In this document: positions 11,001-23,100 of the stretch, one piece after another
Layout: the number at the start of each line of letters is the position of its first letter
Numbering within the stretch: the first letter of the stretch is position 1
Origin: Erpobdella octoculata
Lineage: Eukaryota > Annelida > Clitellata > Hirudinida > Erpobdellidae
DNA length: 64,000 nt
NCBI GenBank assembly: GCA_963978895.1
Contig: OZ022241.1
Coordinates: 18,897,773-18,961,772 of the forward strand
Direction: 5' to 3'
Position numbers and translations under genes: made by a program
The notes under the pieces: model-generated
What the model saw: the letters and a program-made list of their open reading frames with translations, nothing else
Database searches by the model: none
What the model was told of the DNA's origin: nothing

Positions 11001-14000
11001 GTCTTGAATTCCAGGACACCATGCATCAATCCACTTTCTTGCCATGTAAATTTTTTTAATTATATACTTTTTTGTTATATAAGTTTGAAGATTGTTAATC
11101 ATTTTCATTGTTGTTTTTTATTTGTCAGATGTAAAGTGTTTTGATGAATCAAATGAAATGAAGTTGTGTAAAATAAAATAAGTTTAATAATTTGTTAGGA
11201 GCATTCAATTTCACTGAGGAGATCGGTTGGGGGACGTTCCAAAGCATTTGACCTTCTTCTTCTTGAGCAGACATCAAAACCTCGTAATGCATCACCGCTG
11301 CATTGTATCGTTCCAGTATCTGTGTCATCATCGTATTCCATATCCATTCCTTCACCTCCCCCATCCTATACTCAACCTGCTGCATCATCTAACACTTCCA
11401 CTTCTTCAACATCCAGCCATCCAACCTCTAAAAAGAGTATTCTGGATGACTCTGCTGGCAGATCAAGAAATAAATCGAAACATGTTGATATTTCTCGCTC
11501 GTCATCATCTTCGTCTTCTTCATCGTCATCTTCATCGTCTTCGTTTTCTATAAAAGGAAGAAATTCGGACGTCGCCGCCGTGGGCCGCAAAAAGGTTCAC
11601 AGCCCCAAGATAGAAAAAGTGATTCCATCGCAGATTGCTAAGGAGGAAACAAATGCTGTTGTTGATTGTTCTGTTTGTTCTGAAGACAAGAGTGCCAAAA
11701 CATGCAGTGATTCAAAGGAAGACTCTCAAGATCAAAGTTTAAAGAACATTCTTGATGCATCTTTTAGCAAAGCAAATTCAAATGGTGGTGTCACAATAGA
11801 ACAATATATTGAGCATAAAAGTGATGATGATGTTGGAAAAGAGGATGATGTCGATGAAGAGAAGGTTGGCTGTAGACCTTTCCGATCAACTTTATTTGAA
11901 TTTCCTGGCTCAATTCTCAGGCCTTCAATTTTTAAACTGACTCCGCTGAAACAATTTCAAAGGTTAGTGCTTAAATAACATTTTTCACTTATGTAAAAAA
12001 ACATGGTAATTGCATAAATAATTCTGCAATATCTTTTTGGTGATATGTAATATCGATCTCATATGTCAATGACTGGTAAATGCTCCTATAATAATGCATC
12101 ACTTTCCACTATATCTTTTCCTCTCTCTTTTTAATAACTTAAATTTTTAAATTTCTATTTAAATGAGAACTATAATCGCTAAGATAGTCTATTAGAGTAC
12201 TGCACGGGCCTTGATTTTTAGACTTTTCAAGCGGGTCAGGTCACGATTTTTATGCCAGGTATAGGGATTTTAAGCCTGTAGAAACCGACCGGGCTAGGCC
12301 TGAAATTTTGGACTATGAAGTGGGTCGGGCAGGGACAAATCGGCCTATGCGGTGTTTTATATATTTCTTTACCTGAGGTGTTTTGAGACTGAAATGGCAG
12401 GTAGGTAGGAGATGCCAGGGTAGATAGGTAGAAGATGGCAGGGTAGATAGGTAGAAGATGCCAGGGTAGATAGGTAGAAGATGCCAGGGTAGATAGGTAG
12501 AAGATGGCAGGGTAGGTAGGTAGAAGATGCCAGGGTAGATAGGTAGAAGATGGCAGGGTAGGTAGGTAGAAGATGCCAGGGTAGGTAGGTAGAAGATGCC
12601 AGGGTAGGTAGGTAGAAGATGCCAGGGTAGGTAGGTAGAAGATGCCAGGGTAGGTAGGTAAGGGATGCCAGAGTGTATTCTGTCGGAGATCATAATTTAA
12701 TCTTAATTACAGTTTCCCTATTTCTTATTCAGACTTTTATTTTTTATGACATTGCCAGCTTGTTAATGAAAATTAAGTTTTTTAAGGTCCAGTTAAGAAA
12801 AATGCCTACTTAGTGCTAAAACATTTTAAACTGTTTTCAAATTAAAATTATTTTAAAACTAAAATTTAGTTTAATAAAGCAATAACAATAACAATAACTG
12901 CTGTCTCCTTGAATCTAATCAATAATCAACATGTAAGCTTCCGAACACATGTTATGTTTATTGTGTGAATACAGATGCCTTATGAAGAACAAAAGAATGG
13001 GCATGTGATTAAATATTTTAAATGTCAAAAATGTCAGAAACCATTGCTAGATAGTTTCTTCAGTTATGTGTATGTGTGTGTGAATACAATGCCTTATGAA
13101 GAAAAAAGGATGGGCTTGTGATTAAATATTTTAAATGTCAAAAACCATTGCTAGACAGCTTGTTTAGTTATGTTTATGTGTGTGCATGTGTATGTGCGTT
13201 TTGCACGTCTGGTTACAATGTTCCTTATGATTGCATGAGAGGATGGGCTTGAACATTGACCTTGTTAATCCACTGTGAGTGAGTGAGGCTGGGATATTAT
13301 ATGAGTAGAACAGTGTTTGAGTGAGGCTGGGATATTATATGAGTAAAACAACAGTGTTATTATATAAGTAGAATATTATATACGTAGGATAAGTGGGATA
13401 TTATATAAGTAGAATAGAGTTTAAATGTCCAGGCATTTTGTTAAACCACTTGATGTCAGAGTTCCAGACCCAGCCAATGAGTGAGTGAGGCTGGGACATT
13501 ATATAAACAGATTTTTTTCTTATATTATTTTATTTCAAAGTTTGAAATGACGAACTGGAAATAAATGCAATTTTCACAAGTTTGATGAGTTAACTATTTA
13601 ATGAATTACTCATCTTGTTTTACATAAGATAAATTTTATTTGTAAGTAATAATTTTGTTTTTGTTTTATTTTTTAAAGACCTAAAAAGCTGCCAAAGTTT
13701 CGTGACAAGGAGGACATAATATTGACAGAGATGGGGAAATCTGCAAATTTATCTTTAAATGATGATGATACTGATCCATCACATCCTCGTATCGATGATA
13801 CTGATCCATCACATCTTAACCACCACCCCCGACCTGCAGCAGTGAGACACATTCACTGATTATGCTAACATTTATTGTTCAAATTGTTTTAAATTTTAAA
13901 AATTTCTTATCATTATTAAAATAAAAAACAATGATAATTAACTGACTAGTTATTATTTTATTAGGTCAACAACTTTGGAGCATGGCACGTCTCATCATTA

Positions 14001-15509
14001 TCGGACGCTTCACCAGGCTATTTCGCTCTGAACAGGAGACTTGATTTCGTTAGACAAGCATTTGGAAAAATTGTCACCAAGGCCAACATGTGCGATTCTA
14101 AAGAAAAGTTGGTTTTAATATGTTTTCAAATTATTACTGCCAACCTTATTTAGCATAAATTATATTAACATTGGGGAGTGCATGTCCATGTTCATGTTCA
14201 TGTTTGGGAAGGTGCCTTCAGATTGTTCATGTTTGGGGAGGTAGCTTCAGATTGTTCATGTTCGGGGAGGTGCCTTCAGATTGTTCAATTATGGGGAGGT
14301 AGCTTCAGATTGTTCAATTATCTATGAGAGGGTGCTTTCAGATTGTTTTTCAGCAGATCCCCCACTTGAGAAAACAGGTTAAAAATGAAGCAGACATTTG
14401 TTCAAAATATATTATCTATATATACAAAAATTAGATTATCTGTGTGTAAGTCCTATATGCATTGCTACAACATTCATCTGATCGTAATGCAATTTTCACA
14501 CAAGCTTGAGAGTCAATGGAGGAAGGTTTTAGTGAAAAAAAATTGAAATCGGTCACAAAATGAGCGGGAGAGCGAGCGGAAACGGGAATTAAAAAATGAG
14601 CGGATATTGGAACGGAAAACAAGAGGGAACGAAAACGTAACTGAGAGCGAGAAAGGTAAACCGACCAAGAGCGGGAAAGCGTCCGGGATCGGGAAAGCGA
14701 CATGGAGCGGGAAAGCGAACGAGAGCGGGAAAGCGAATGAGAGCGAGAAAACGGCAAGGAACGGGAAAGCGACCGGGTTCAGGAAAGCAACCGGGAGCAA
14801 GAGAGCAAGCGGGGAAGGAAACAGGAGCGAGAGAGACAAACATTAGAAAAACCTCTAAAAATCCCGGGCAACGCCGAGTACCCCGCTAGTGTCACTATAA
14901 TTTTATTGATATTTAATATATTTAACTAGAGATAGCCCGTCAAAAATGACGGAAGTTTTAAAATACGGCGCCCGTTATTATAAAAATAGTAAAAAAAAAC
15001 AAAATGACATTTGATAACCATAAAAAAAATTGTATATATAAGCAAATCAAAAATTTTTGCGGCCATGGAAACGAAAGAAACTGCGCTGTTGTATGATCGA
15101 ATATATTGTCGAAAATTTTGTCTATCTGGATTGGCCGTGTCTGACATGAAGCTTTTAAGAAAATCGGGATATTCAAGTGTATTACCGTGAATGTCAATTG
15201 GTTTTGGCAACATTACTTTGCCTTTTCGACAACATGAAGTGAATAGTCCATCTGATGGTTGCTCTGCAGCAAAATTTCTTGATCGACATGAAGTACATAA
15301 AACATCAAATTCACCACAATCATGTTGATCGAATTGAGTTTTGTTGAAGTTAATTGCTTTGTTACGAACTGCCTCACTCGCACGATCTCATGCTAAAAGT
15401 TGGGAGATCGCATTAGCAGCTCGATGTAGCTGCAATTCATTGGGAGACATTTGTTCAACTCGATGGCGTTGAGAGGCAGCATTGGTTTCTCGATGTAGGA
15501 AAAACAAAA

Positions 15510-15587
<78 letters not shown>

Positions 15588-16525
15588 TATATAAATGAAT
15601 GTTTGTATATATGTATATATATATATATATATATATGCCCTTTATGCATCGCTACACCATTCATCCGATCGTAATGAAATTTTCACACAACCTTGAGAGT
15701 CAAGGGGAATCAAATATAGAGAAACAAATTTTGAAATCCGTCACAAAATGAGCGGAGCAAAGCGGGTGAGCGAGCGGGAACTATATATATATGTATGTGC
15801 TTATGTATGTGTGTATGTATGTATGTGTATGTGCATGTGTGTGTGTCTGTGTTTATGTATGTATGTATGTATGTATGTATGTATGTATGTATGTATGTAT
15901 GTGTTTTTTACAATATTTCGGCACTAAATGCTCATTCAAAGTATGTATGTGTGTGTATGTATCTATGTAGGTATGTATGTATGTATGTATGTAGGTATGT
16001 ATGTATGTATGTATGTATGTATGTATGTATGTATGTATGTATGTATGTAGAATCGGATCTAGGGGGGGGGGGGCAACTGAGAGCGAAAGAATGAGCGGGA
16101 AAGCGACAGGGAACGGATAACGATCGGGAGAGGGAGTGTGTATGTATCTATGTATGTATGTATGTATGTATGTATGTATGTATGTATGTATGTATGTATG
16201 TATGTGTGTATGTATCTATGTATCTATGTATGTATGTATGTATGTATGTATGTATGTATGTATGTATGTATCTATGTATGTATGTATGTAGAATCGGATC
16301 TAGGGGGGGGGAACTGAGAGCGAAAAAATGAGCGGGAAAGCGACAGGGAACGGGAGCGAAAAAGAAACGCATTAGGTAAACCTCTAAACACCCCGGGTGC
16401 CCCAGCTAGTTGTAAATAAAGTCCCAGGATCTTCGTCGTCATTCATATTAAGAGACATTTTGTTTAAAAACATACTTTATTTTTCAATTATTAAAAGCTG
16501 AACTTAATTAATAGGAAAAACAAAA

Positions 16526-16601
<76 letters not shown>

Positions 16602-16602
16602 C

Positions 16603-16678
<76 letters not shown>

Positions 16679-18937
16679 ATGATAAAAAAATTGTATTTAA
16701 TAACTACTATACGACTAATTACATAAGCGTGACAGAATCATTAAGTGAGTGAGTGACGAAGGCTACTATATTAATAATTTTATTTTTATGATTCATGGCA
16801 GTCTGAATGAAAAATTTTTGATTATACTTTTTGAAAATTTTTACCAGATAAATTTCTTGAAGTTATTCAATATGTCAAACATTTCAGAAAAGTTCCATCT
16901 TGGCAGAAAAAACTGTTCAACATCCCAGTTCAACTTAATTCCTGTAAACTTCGTGAAGAAACAACAGCCTCTCACTACCTCATGGTTACACCTAATGATA
17001 ATTCCTTCTCTGATAGCGAACGAGTTGATGCTGACAAAGAAAAACACTTGTCTGACTCTGATTGTGACGATTCTCCTAAAATGTCAAGACCAGTCGTACA
17101 AATCCCCGTTGGAAAATTTTCTTCGTTTGTTCGTAACCAAAATAGCAACATTAAAAAATCAAGCAGTGCTTTGTCTTCTGTTAAACCCACAACTTTACTA
17201 ACTTCCTCTTCTGTTCAGAGCACCACTCATGTCAACAGACCTCAAGTACGACCAGATCATGGTCTGACATCTGCACAAAAGAGGGGACTCTCGGTTCCAA
17301 CACCCATGACACATGCCCCAGCAACTGTGGCACCATCGCTCTCAGCCATCATTCCACAAGATGATAAGTCTTTATCTAGTAGCAATCACCCCCAAAATAA
17401 CTATCACAACCCAGTAAAATCGCCGCCTCGCAAGAAGAAGATGACTGAACAACCTGTAACAGCTTCCTGTACCTTAACATTCAACTCTAATTTAATCTTC
17501 TCACCTGCTGCAGTCAACGTCACTCAAGTTGTCAACCCTGCAGAAGTTACAAGTGTTTCGATTTACAACAACATATCTCAAAATATGCATAAAGCAATCA
17601 GCACCAATCAAGGTTTCATAACACCTTCTGTTGTATCGGTTTCTACTAGTAATAATTCTCTTTACATGATCGACTCTTTAAGTGCCAACAGACAGGTTTT
17701 AAAAGAAAGTTACCCAAATGAAGAGCCCGGAAAAACTTTTGATACTAATCAAATGTCAAAGTTACAGCACAACACTACAGAGCAAGCTCGAAAACAAGTT
17801 AGCACTGTAACATCAATATCTTCATCCCATTCAATGAGCAATGGAATTTTGAGGGAGACTTCTTTATCTTTAACATATTCAAAAAGTCAGACTTCAAGTA
17901 GAGTCGTTCTTGCACCGAGCAGATTCCAAAATAACGGCTTTGTAGCTCCAGCACAGGTCGTGCCTTCCTTCCCAGAATCCACAAATCCATTTGTATCTAA
18001 TTCTTTTTCAGTGTCTTCAAAAAAATCACAGATGAATGATACCTCATCTTCCACGAACATCCCACCTGGCCAGCTGTCAGTCGTATCTCAATATCAAACC
18101 TCTGTATCTTCCCTATTGCCTTTGCATAACTCTATGAATGGAGCTGCTTTTCCTGGCTTTAGTGGTTCTGGTGAATTCCCAAACTTTTCAAATAGGTCTC
18201 TATTGCTTCCTCTTTCTGAACAAAGCAAGCTATCTGAACAGCATGTCGAACATAAAACATTTGAAACTGCAGTAGTTGATCATCAGGAGAATGCAAAAAA
18301 AGTCTCCAGTGAATTTCATAAGCAAATTCAAATGCAACCTTTCACTTATTCACTGCCTATGCATCAGCACTCAGTTGAAAAGAAACAGAAGTCAAAACAA
18401 CTGAATCAAGTAACAAATCTGGCACAGCTTAGTCAAAGTTACCAAACAAATACTATCCAATCCAGGGGACATGAACTTGTCAACAACATGTGGTCTGAAG
18501 AAGGGCATTTATCTTCTTCATGCAGTGATCGGTCAGCAAATGGCAATCTCAACATGGATGCACCTACTCACCTCATACCAAACTACAACCACTTTAATCA
18601 CAGCACTATCTCAAATATCCATCCATCCCTACCGACATCTTTCGTTCCACACAACCGTCACCACATCATCAACATCATCGGCTCCTCTCCCAACCATCAA
18701 CCTGGCAGTTTACCTCAAAATATCCAACCTCCACCAAATTTAAATCTGCAAAACTTTCACAAGAATTATCACGGGATGCCATCGGATTCAACCAAAAACG
18801 AGTCCATCGAAGTCATTGGCAAAGACAAACTTTCTAAGCAAGACTACAGCAACACACTGGCTGATCTGAACCAGTTGAAACAACCTGGAAAGATGACTTC
18901 TACTGGTAGATCTAAAAAAACAGTCGTTGGTATTTAG
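7318..18937 (+). CDS. ATXN7: Ataxin-7 orthologue (SAGA deubiquitinase-module subunit), nine exons
   Basis: Exons: 7318-7432, 7784-7828, 7914-8018, 8098-10554, 10957-11045, 11199-11962, 13679-13841, 13965-14107, 16888-18937. All junctions are GT/AG and the phases agree, giving 5931 nt (1976 residues plus TAG). Residues 20-40 hold a Ser-Trp-x-x-Trp motif like the ataxin-7 N terminus. Residues 72-92 form a zinc finger (C72-x2-C75-x11-H87-x4-H92) ending HYERRH as in human ATXN7. The SCA7 finger is C920-x9-C930-x5-C936-x2-H939, followed by a basic FDLLL segment. About 1247-1300 resembles the conserved block after SCA7 in vertebrates. The long serine-rich linkers are not conserved. In animals ATXN7 anchors USP22, ATXN7L3 and ENY2 to SAGA in the nucleus. 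No polyglutamine tract is present; a polyserine tract lies in exon 6. The protein is about twice the human length (892 residues). Confidence 0.9.
8098..10554 (+). CDS. ATXN7: ATXN7 exon 4: serine-rich linker, 819 codons
   Basis: The acceptor is tttcgtttaag at 8097. The exon starts by completing HYERRH of the zinc finger, which decides it against an acceptor at 8050 that would open another frame. The body is low complexity (Ser, Lys, Asn, Thr), probably disordered, with acidic patches ([15 protein letters not shown]) and basic nuclear-localisation-like clusters such as KKRP. The donor is CC then gttagt at 10555, just where the frame would otherwise stop. In vertebrates this linker is much shorter. 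Confidence 0.85.
10957..11962 (+). CDS. ATXN7: ATXN7 exons 5-6: SCA7 domain and polyserine tract
   Basis: Exon 5 (10957-11045) encodes [14 protein letters not shown] and the third cysteine. Exon 6 (11199-11962) supplies the histidine and [17 protein letters not shown]. Together they make the SCA7 motif of ataxin-7 and yeast Sgf73 relatives (Pfam SCA7; nucleosome contact in the vertebrate protein). The intron splits the finger between its third cysteine and its histidine. Exon 6 continues into Pro/Ser-rich sequence with a run of about 15 serines near 11505-11550, coded mainly by TCA/TCT/TCG, and then an acidic stretch. Confidence 0.9.
12193..12345. mobile_element. Fragment of an unclassified DNA transposon
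   Basis: It starts tagagtactgcacgggcc and continues with several gggtcgggc-like words. A related start, tagagtactgcacaagcc, occurs at about 27470 in a TYW4 intron. No coding sequence and no clear target duplication were seen. Confidence 0.45.
12395..12672. repeat. 23-bp minisatellite in ATXN7 intron 6
   Basis: About eleven copies of gccagggtagataggtagaagat, with variants (gataggt or ggtaggt, gcc or ggc). The period is not a multiple of 3, yet the minus strand happens to be open across it. It is intronic and not a gene. Confidence 0.85.
13679..14107 (+). CDS. ATXN7: ATXN7 exons 7-8: conserved block after SCA7
   Basis: Exon 7 (13679-13841) contains an 18-nt imperfect duplication that repeats DDTDPSH. 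Exon 8 (13965-14107) has [18 protein letters not shown], which lines up with GYYVFDSRWNRLRCAL of human ataxin-7. Its donor is AA then gttggt. The weak donor sequences make the exact ends slightly uncertain, but phases on both sides fit. Confidence 0.78.
14415..14889 (+). mobile_element. Complete small non-autonomous Helitron
   Basis: It begins TCTATATATACAAAAATTAG after a host A (14414) and ends with hairpin CCCGGGCAACGCCGAG, then CCCCGCTAG before a host T (14890). The 5-prime 130 bp match the composite Helitron (cattgctacaacattcatct, attttcacacaagcttgaga). The middle has G-rich gagcgggaaagcga repeats. It is 475 bp with no gene. Confidence 0.85.
14926..15505 (-). pseudogene. Helitron replicase/helicase protein fragment with Helitron 3-prime end
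   Basis: Read on the minus strand from about 15500, the frame gives [18 protein letters not shown], then after an in-frame TGA a Cys-rich segment ([22 protein letters not shown]) and [20 protein letters not shown]. This order is the region ahead of and into the conserved N-terminal part of Helitron Rep-helicase proteins, where FR..IR.YN.A.AF.S is typical. It ends at a terminus with a CCGTCA...TGACGG hairpin and CTAGT (3-prime end at 14928). The Rep catalytic motifs and the helicase are absent, so it is a dead relic of an autonomous element. The left limit is sharp; the right side dissolves into an AT array. Confidence 0.8.
15516..15584. repeat. (AT)n microsatellite
   Basis: Perfect TA dinucleotides of about 70 bp, broken near 15583 by aaat. 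Confidence 0.95.
15585..16409 (+). mobile_element. Helitron with expanded TATG arrays
   Basis: The 5-prime region (atgaatgtttgtatatatg, cgctacaccattcatccgat, gagcggagcaaagcgggtg) matches the composite Helitron. The 3-prime end is ccccgggtgccccagCTAG before T (16410). In between are two (TATG)n blocks, each followed by aatcggatctaggggg and G-rich sequence, so the tail module is duplicated. The exact 5-prime base is lost in an AT run. A minus-strand relative of the tail module is at 40913-41166. Confidence 0.72.
16530..16677. repeat. (AT)n microsatellite in ATXN7 intron 8
   Basis: TA dinucleotides with a few interspersed CATA units, about 150 bp. Confidence 0.95.
16888..18937 (+). CDS. ATXN7: ATXN7 exon 9: terminal exon
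   Basis: The acceptor catttcag at 16887 fits the phase-2 donor of exon 8 and yields KVPSWQKKL, comparable with the LWKKIPPVP segment of human ATXN7. The remaining 660 residues are Ser/Asn/Gln/Pro-rich with no recognised domain and end [10 protein letters not shown] at TAG 18935-18937. An upstream acceptor at 16845 would put the reading frame out of phase with exon 8 and was rejected. Confidence 0.82.
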
Positions 18938-19745
18938 TGATGTGGATAAATATTCAAAGAAAACCTGGATGCCGTTTTATCAATACACAGTCGTGACATT
19001 GTAGAGGCTGTCTTTAATCCATTTGTTAAAATTTGTTTCTTGAGATATTTAGTATATATGTAAGATTTATTTATTTATTCGATCTTACAAGAGATTTTAT
19101 TATATCTTTTAATCTCATTTTTAAATTATTCTAAAAATTAATTTAATAAGGGTTTAAGATAATCAGAATGCATTTAGCATCTTCAAGAAACTCTTTAGAC
19201 TTTTCCACAATTTGAAATTTATCTTCATAAAAAATGAAATATAAAAATTATTTACAGATTAAAAAGTTGCATGTTCTCTACTCATGTGCCACTTTCAGTT
19301 CCAATGCCACTGCTTTATTTTGTTATTTGTGTGTTTATTTGTTGATACTTGCAGAACTTTCAGATCATCATCATCATCATCATTGTTATCAACTTAGTCG
19401 TCAGCACCATTTTTGTGATCTTGTTTGTTCCTTCCTTGAATTCACCTTGGTCATCAATAAAAAGTGCATAATGATGATGACGACATTTACAGGAGACTTA
19501 AGATTTTTTGTTCTTGTTGATGTAATGAAATTGTAATTTTGAAATAATTTGTTTGCTATATATGGCACTTGTAAATACATATTTTGTATTATGTATGTAT
19601 ATATAATATATATGTATTATATATATATATTATATGACTGAAATTAAACAACCGGGTGTATATAATTGAGAGTTGAAGTCGTAATATGATCATGTGAATA
19701 TCTATTTATTGTTGGATGTAAATAAAAGACTGTTACGCAATTTTG
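18938..19745 (+). other. ATXN7: ATXN7 3-prime UTR with poly(A) signal
   Basis: AT-rich sequence follows the stop codon. An AATAAA at 19721-19726 lies in atgtaaataaaagactg and is the best poly(A) signal before the neighbouring gene. No coding sequence is seen. The exact cleavage site cannot be placed. Confidence 0.55.
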
Positions 19746-20004
19746 CAGATTTTTCATTTGGTTTTCTTCGTTTCTTATGCGACCGAACAAAATGTTTCAT
19801 CCCGCGATGATCGTATTTTTTGCCAAACACAAGTTAGGCAGGTGCAATGTGGACCAGGTGATGCGTTCGCTTGTTTTTAGTTTGTCTAGAAAATCATCAT
19901 CATCATTGTTTTATTATTTTCATCGCAGTTTGGAAATATGGTTGTGACAAACAAAAAAAGTTACTAAATATAATCAGTACTTCTTGTGTTTACTGTGTTA
20001 GAAT

Positions 20005-20134
20005 TTTATTTAAATTTAACAGAATCATCTTTATAAAAATCTTTGATCATTCATTTATAGCTTGGTGTCAGTGATAGGATAAGCTAAAATAATATAAGTT
20101 GTATAACATTTCCATATGGAAATAATTATTAAGA
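20005..20134 (-). other. TYW4 3-prime UTR, likely poly(A) signal
   Basis: On the minus strand, AATAAA lies at 20010-20005, about 125 nt after the TYW4 stop codon. This would leave only about 260 bp between the two convergent transcripts. Other TTTATT words occur further left, so the site is a guess. Confidence 0.4.
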
Positions 20135-23100
20135 CTATTCGCATTCACTTAAGAGCGAATCCACTCGTATGGACAGAGCCTGTGTTCGAACACTCGTGCC
20201 GAAAGAGAAGTAGTTTCCTCCACCTCCAACAATAAAAATATCATGCAATAAAGTGCTTGTTGATTTTGCTGTTGAGTTGTTCCTGGAGCTAGAAGTGATG
20301 GGTTCGTCTCCATCTGTTATAAGATGACTTGCATGGTTGTGAAACTGCAGGAACTTACATTCGATTTGTTCGCTGGACTGAAAAATAAATACACGAAATA
20401 AATGAACGGGTAATAACTTTTTAAACCTAAAGAAAACAGAATGAACAAAACTATATATTTTTTAACCCTCTACTGCAATGAGATTCTGATTGGCATCATT
20501 ACTATAATGCCTCTTTATTTACTTTACAGTGCCAAATGGCATCATTATGAAAATCTCTGGGTTAGTAAATAATAAATAATAAAGAAAATTAAATATCTAA
20601 TTTTAGTTTTAATCAAATAACGGTTTTTTTATTTTTGCAGTAGGGGACCATCCATATATTATGTATGCATTAAACTACAGATTGTGACACTACCTCTCCT
20701 GTTGCACCTCGTCATTTTCAGACCCCCATCCCCTATGTGTACATACGCACCGGCGGCTTTAACCCCCATGCAGTATAAAATTACATAAAACCACCACAAA
20801 ATTGTCATTTTCCCGGCTGAGGGTTCTGCAAACAATTCCAGCACTGAAAACTTTCATATTTTTTCTAAAAGGTAAACAATTTAAAAAAAATTAGTCGATG
20901 ACTGGGAAAGGGGTAGACCGGTACCTATTTTTTCATTCTAAAAGAAGAGGGTATAGTTGTATAGATAATTTTGTAGGTGTTTGTTTTCATCATATATAAA
21001 ATTAATATGACAAAATATACTTTTATTTAATTAACATTACTAGATTAAACATAAAATTAACACCAATTGTTGATTTTAAAAATATTAAACACACAACAAA
21101 TTCATTTCTACTACATGGCAATCTGAAATAATAGAAGTTATGATTTAAATAGTAAATAAATGATGTAATTTATAGCACCACCTATCAGGAAAACGCGAAT
21201 TTCTAAAATACATGTGTTCTGCTATGCTGTACATCCAGATATAGGAAATTATGTATTTTAATATATGATAAATCATTTTAATTTTTGCATACATGTGCAT
21301 TTGTTGGAATACCCCCTCCTTTCCCCTACCCACGCATACACAAATTATTCGCTTGGGACACAGCCACCCTTGGTGCATACGTTATATATGGATGATCCCT
21401 AGAATAAATAACTTTTTAATCAATATGGAAGAAACAAAGTTTTTTTTACAAAATAAATATCTCTCTCCTTGAATGAACTAAAATCGAGAATACCACAGAA
21501 TTTCTTCCTATTTAAAAACTTATCTTTTTAATACTTCAATAAAATATCTGCAATGCGATGAACTGTATGCACCTGTGTGATGTATATCATTAATAGGCTA
21601 TTAGCCAGCATAGCGAAGTCGGCTGTCAGCATGCATTTGAAACAGCAGAAAGCTAGAGCTCGTATTTTTTGCATCTCAAATTTTTTTAAATATGTCTTAT
21701 TAGCACTAAGCAATCATGTGAGAAACAAAAAAGATGTCTAAGCAGTTATTATAGAATAACAAATTTTCACGGGTTGAAATTGTTGGTAATATGTAACCTC
21801 AAGCATAGTAAATCACATTACTGACTAAGAATAAGCTGGATGCTGCTTCCTATCTTGGATTTAAAAAAAAAGTTGACAGATATAACAAACTTTGAAAAGA
21901 ACACTCATTTTTATGGTCCCTTGAAGTACGTTATAGCGGTATTATACTGTATATAGAGAGGCGCCTCCCATATTAGAGCAATATTACAAAACATGATATT
22001 CTAATGTATCATTTTATGTTAAGCGTATGCAAATCATTCACTCGAGACCTATACAGTCTACATAATATACAGATGCCCCTTAAAAATAAACTCTAGCTTA
22101 TGTAATACTAGAAAATACGAAAAGCAATTAGTTGTGATAAATCATAATACTTACAATCGGGCTACAGATATTGAAACGTCTAATTGTGCCATCGTTTAAA
22201 CTGATTATATCAATGCCAGGAGAGGGATATGTTGAGCTGACACCTCCAACCAATATTAAATGATTCTTATAGATGTGAGATGTATGAGAAAATCTTGATT
22301 TGATAACAAATTAAAGTTTAGTTATTGTAAGGATAGGATTAAATTTAGAGCAATTCACAAAAATTGATTTTTAACCTGGGTTCTAGGTGACCTTGGCATT
22401 TGAATGGTGACCACTGAAATGAATCAAGGTTTAAAACATGAATAGATTTCAGAGGTTGATCATTAGAATTCAATCCTCCTGAAATGACTAAACTATTTCT
22501 GTTTTTCCACCACACCATAGAGTGACTGTGACAAGGTACAGGTGAACTCGTACAGGTGGAAGAGCTTACCTGTGAAATAAAAACAATCTGACTGTGTCAC
22601 CAAGAAATAATTTCTCCTTTTCTGCAACAACAAACTTACAAGATTCCAACACCAACCGATGGTGCTCAATGACCAGCAATCACCAAAAACAATTCCTTTT
22701 CCTCCCAGACCACCATGCACAAATATTATTTCTTCTTTTTCTGAACAAATAAAAAAATCTTTAAATTCAATCATGAGTTGCTCGTTTAAACAAAAATGGT
22801 CATCTTGATAGTGATGATTTCTAAAGAAATCATTCAGACATCTGCTATCTCAAAGTATTGTTTTGTATTTCATTTGTTAACTTTTTGTTTATAGACTAAA
22901 TATTGATGACATCGATTAAGTTAAAAAAATTAGAAGTTTTATGTTCAATTTTCAAAACAGCTTATTTGACCACTTTGTTAAAGCCTGAAATAACCAGGTA
23001 TTAAATAGCCTGTATTTCATAATAAGCTGTACTTAGCTGGTGTGACAAGAGGCCGTGAAGTACTGAAAAGACTCATTTACAAATTGTATAAATCAGCTAT

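Larger units (their letters stand above)
11963..13678 (+). other. ATXN7 intron 6
   Basis: It is non-coding. It contains a piece of a GC-richer transposon (12193-12345), a 23-bp minisatellite, a direct duplication of about 115 bp (12966 and 13078 onward) and several copies of gagtgaggctgggatattat at 13270-13500. Confidence 0.7.
14108..16887 (+). other. ATXN7 intron 8, filled with Helitrons
   Basis: This 2.8 kb intron carries a run of about 29-bp repeats (gattgttcatgtttggggag, 14170-14345), a complete small Helitron, a Helitron protein relic, another Helitron with TATG arrays, and two AT-dinucleotide arrays. Confidence 0.75.

Noticed and set aside
16749..17201. 150-codon frame overlapping the start of ATXN7 exon 9
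   Set aside because: It lies in another frame than the exon, has no phase-compatible donor and no similarity; it is a shadow frame.
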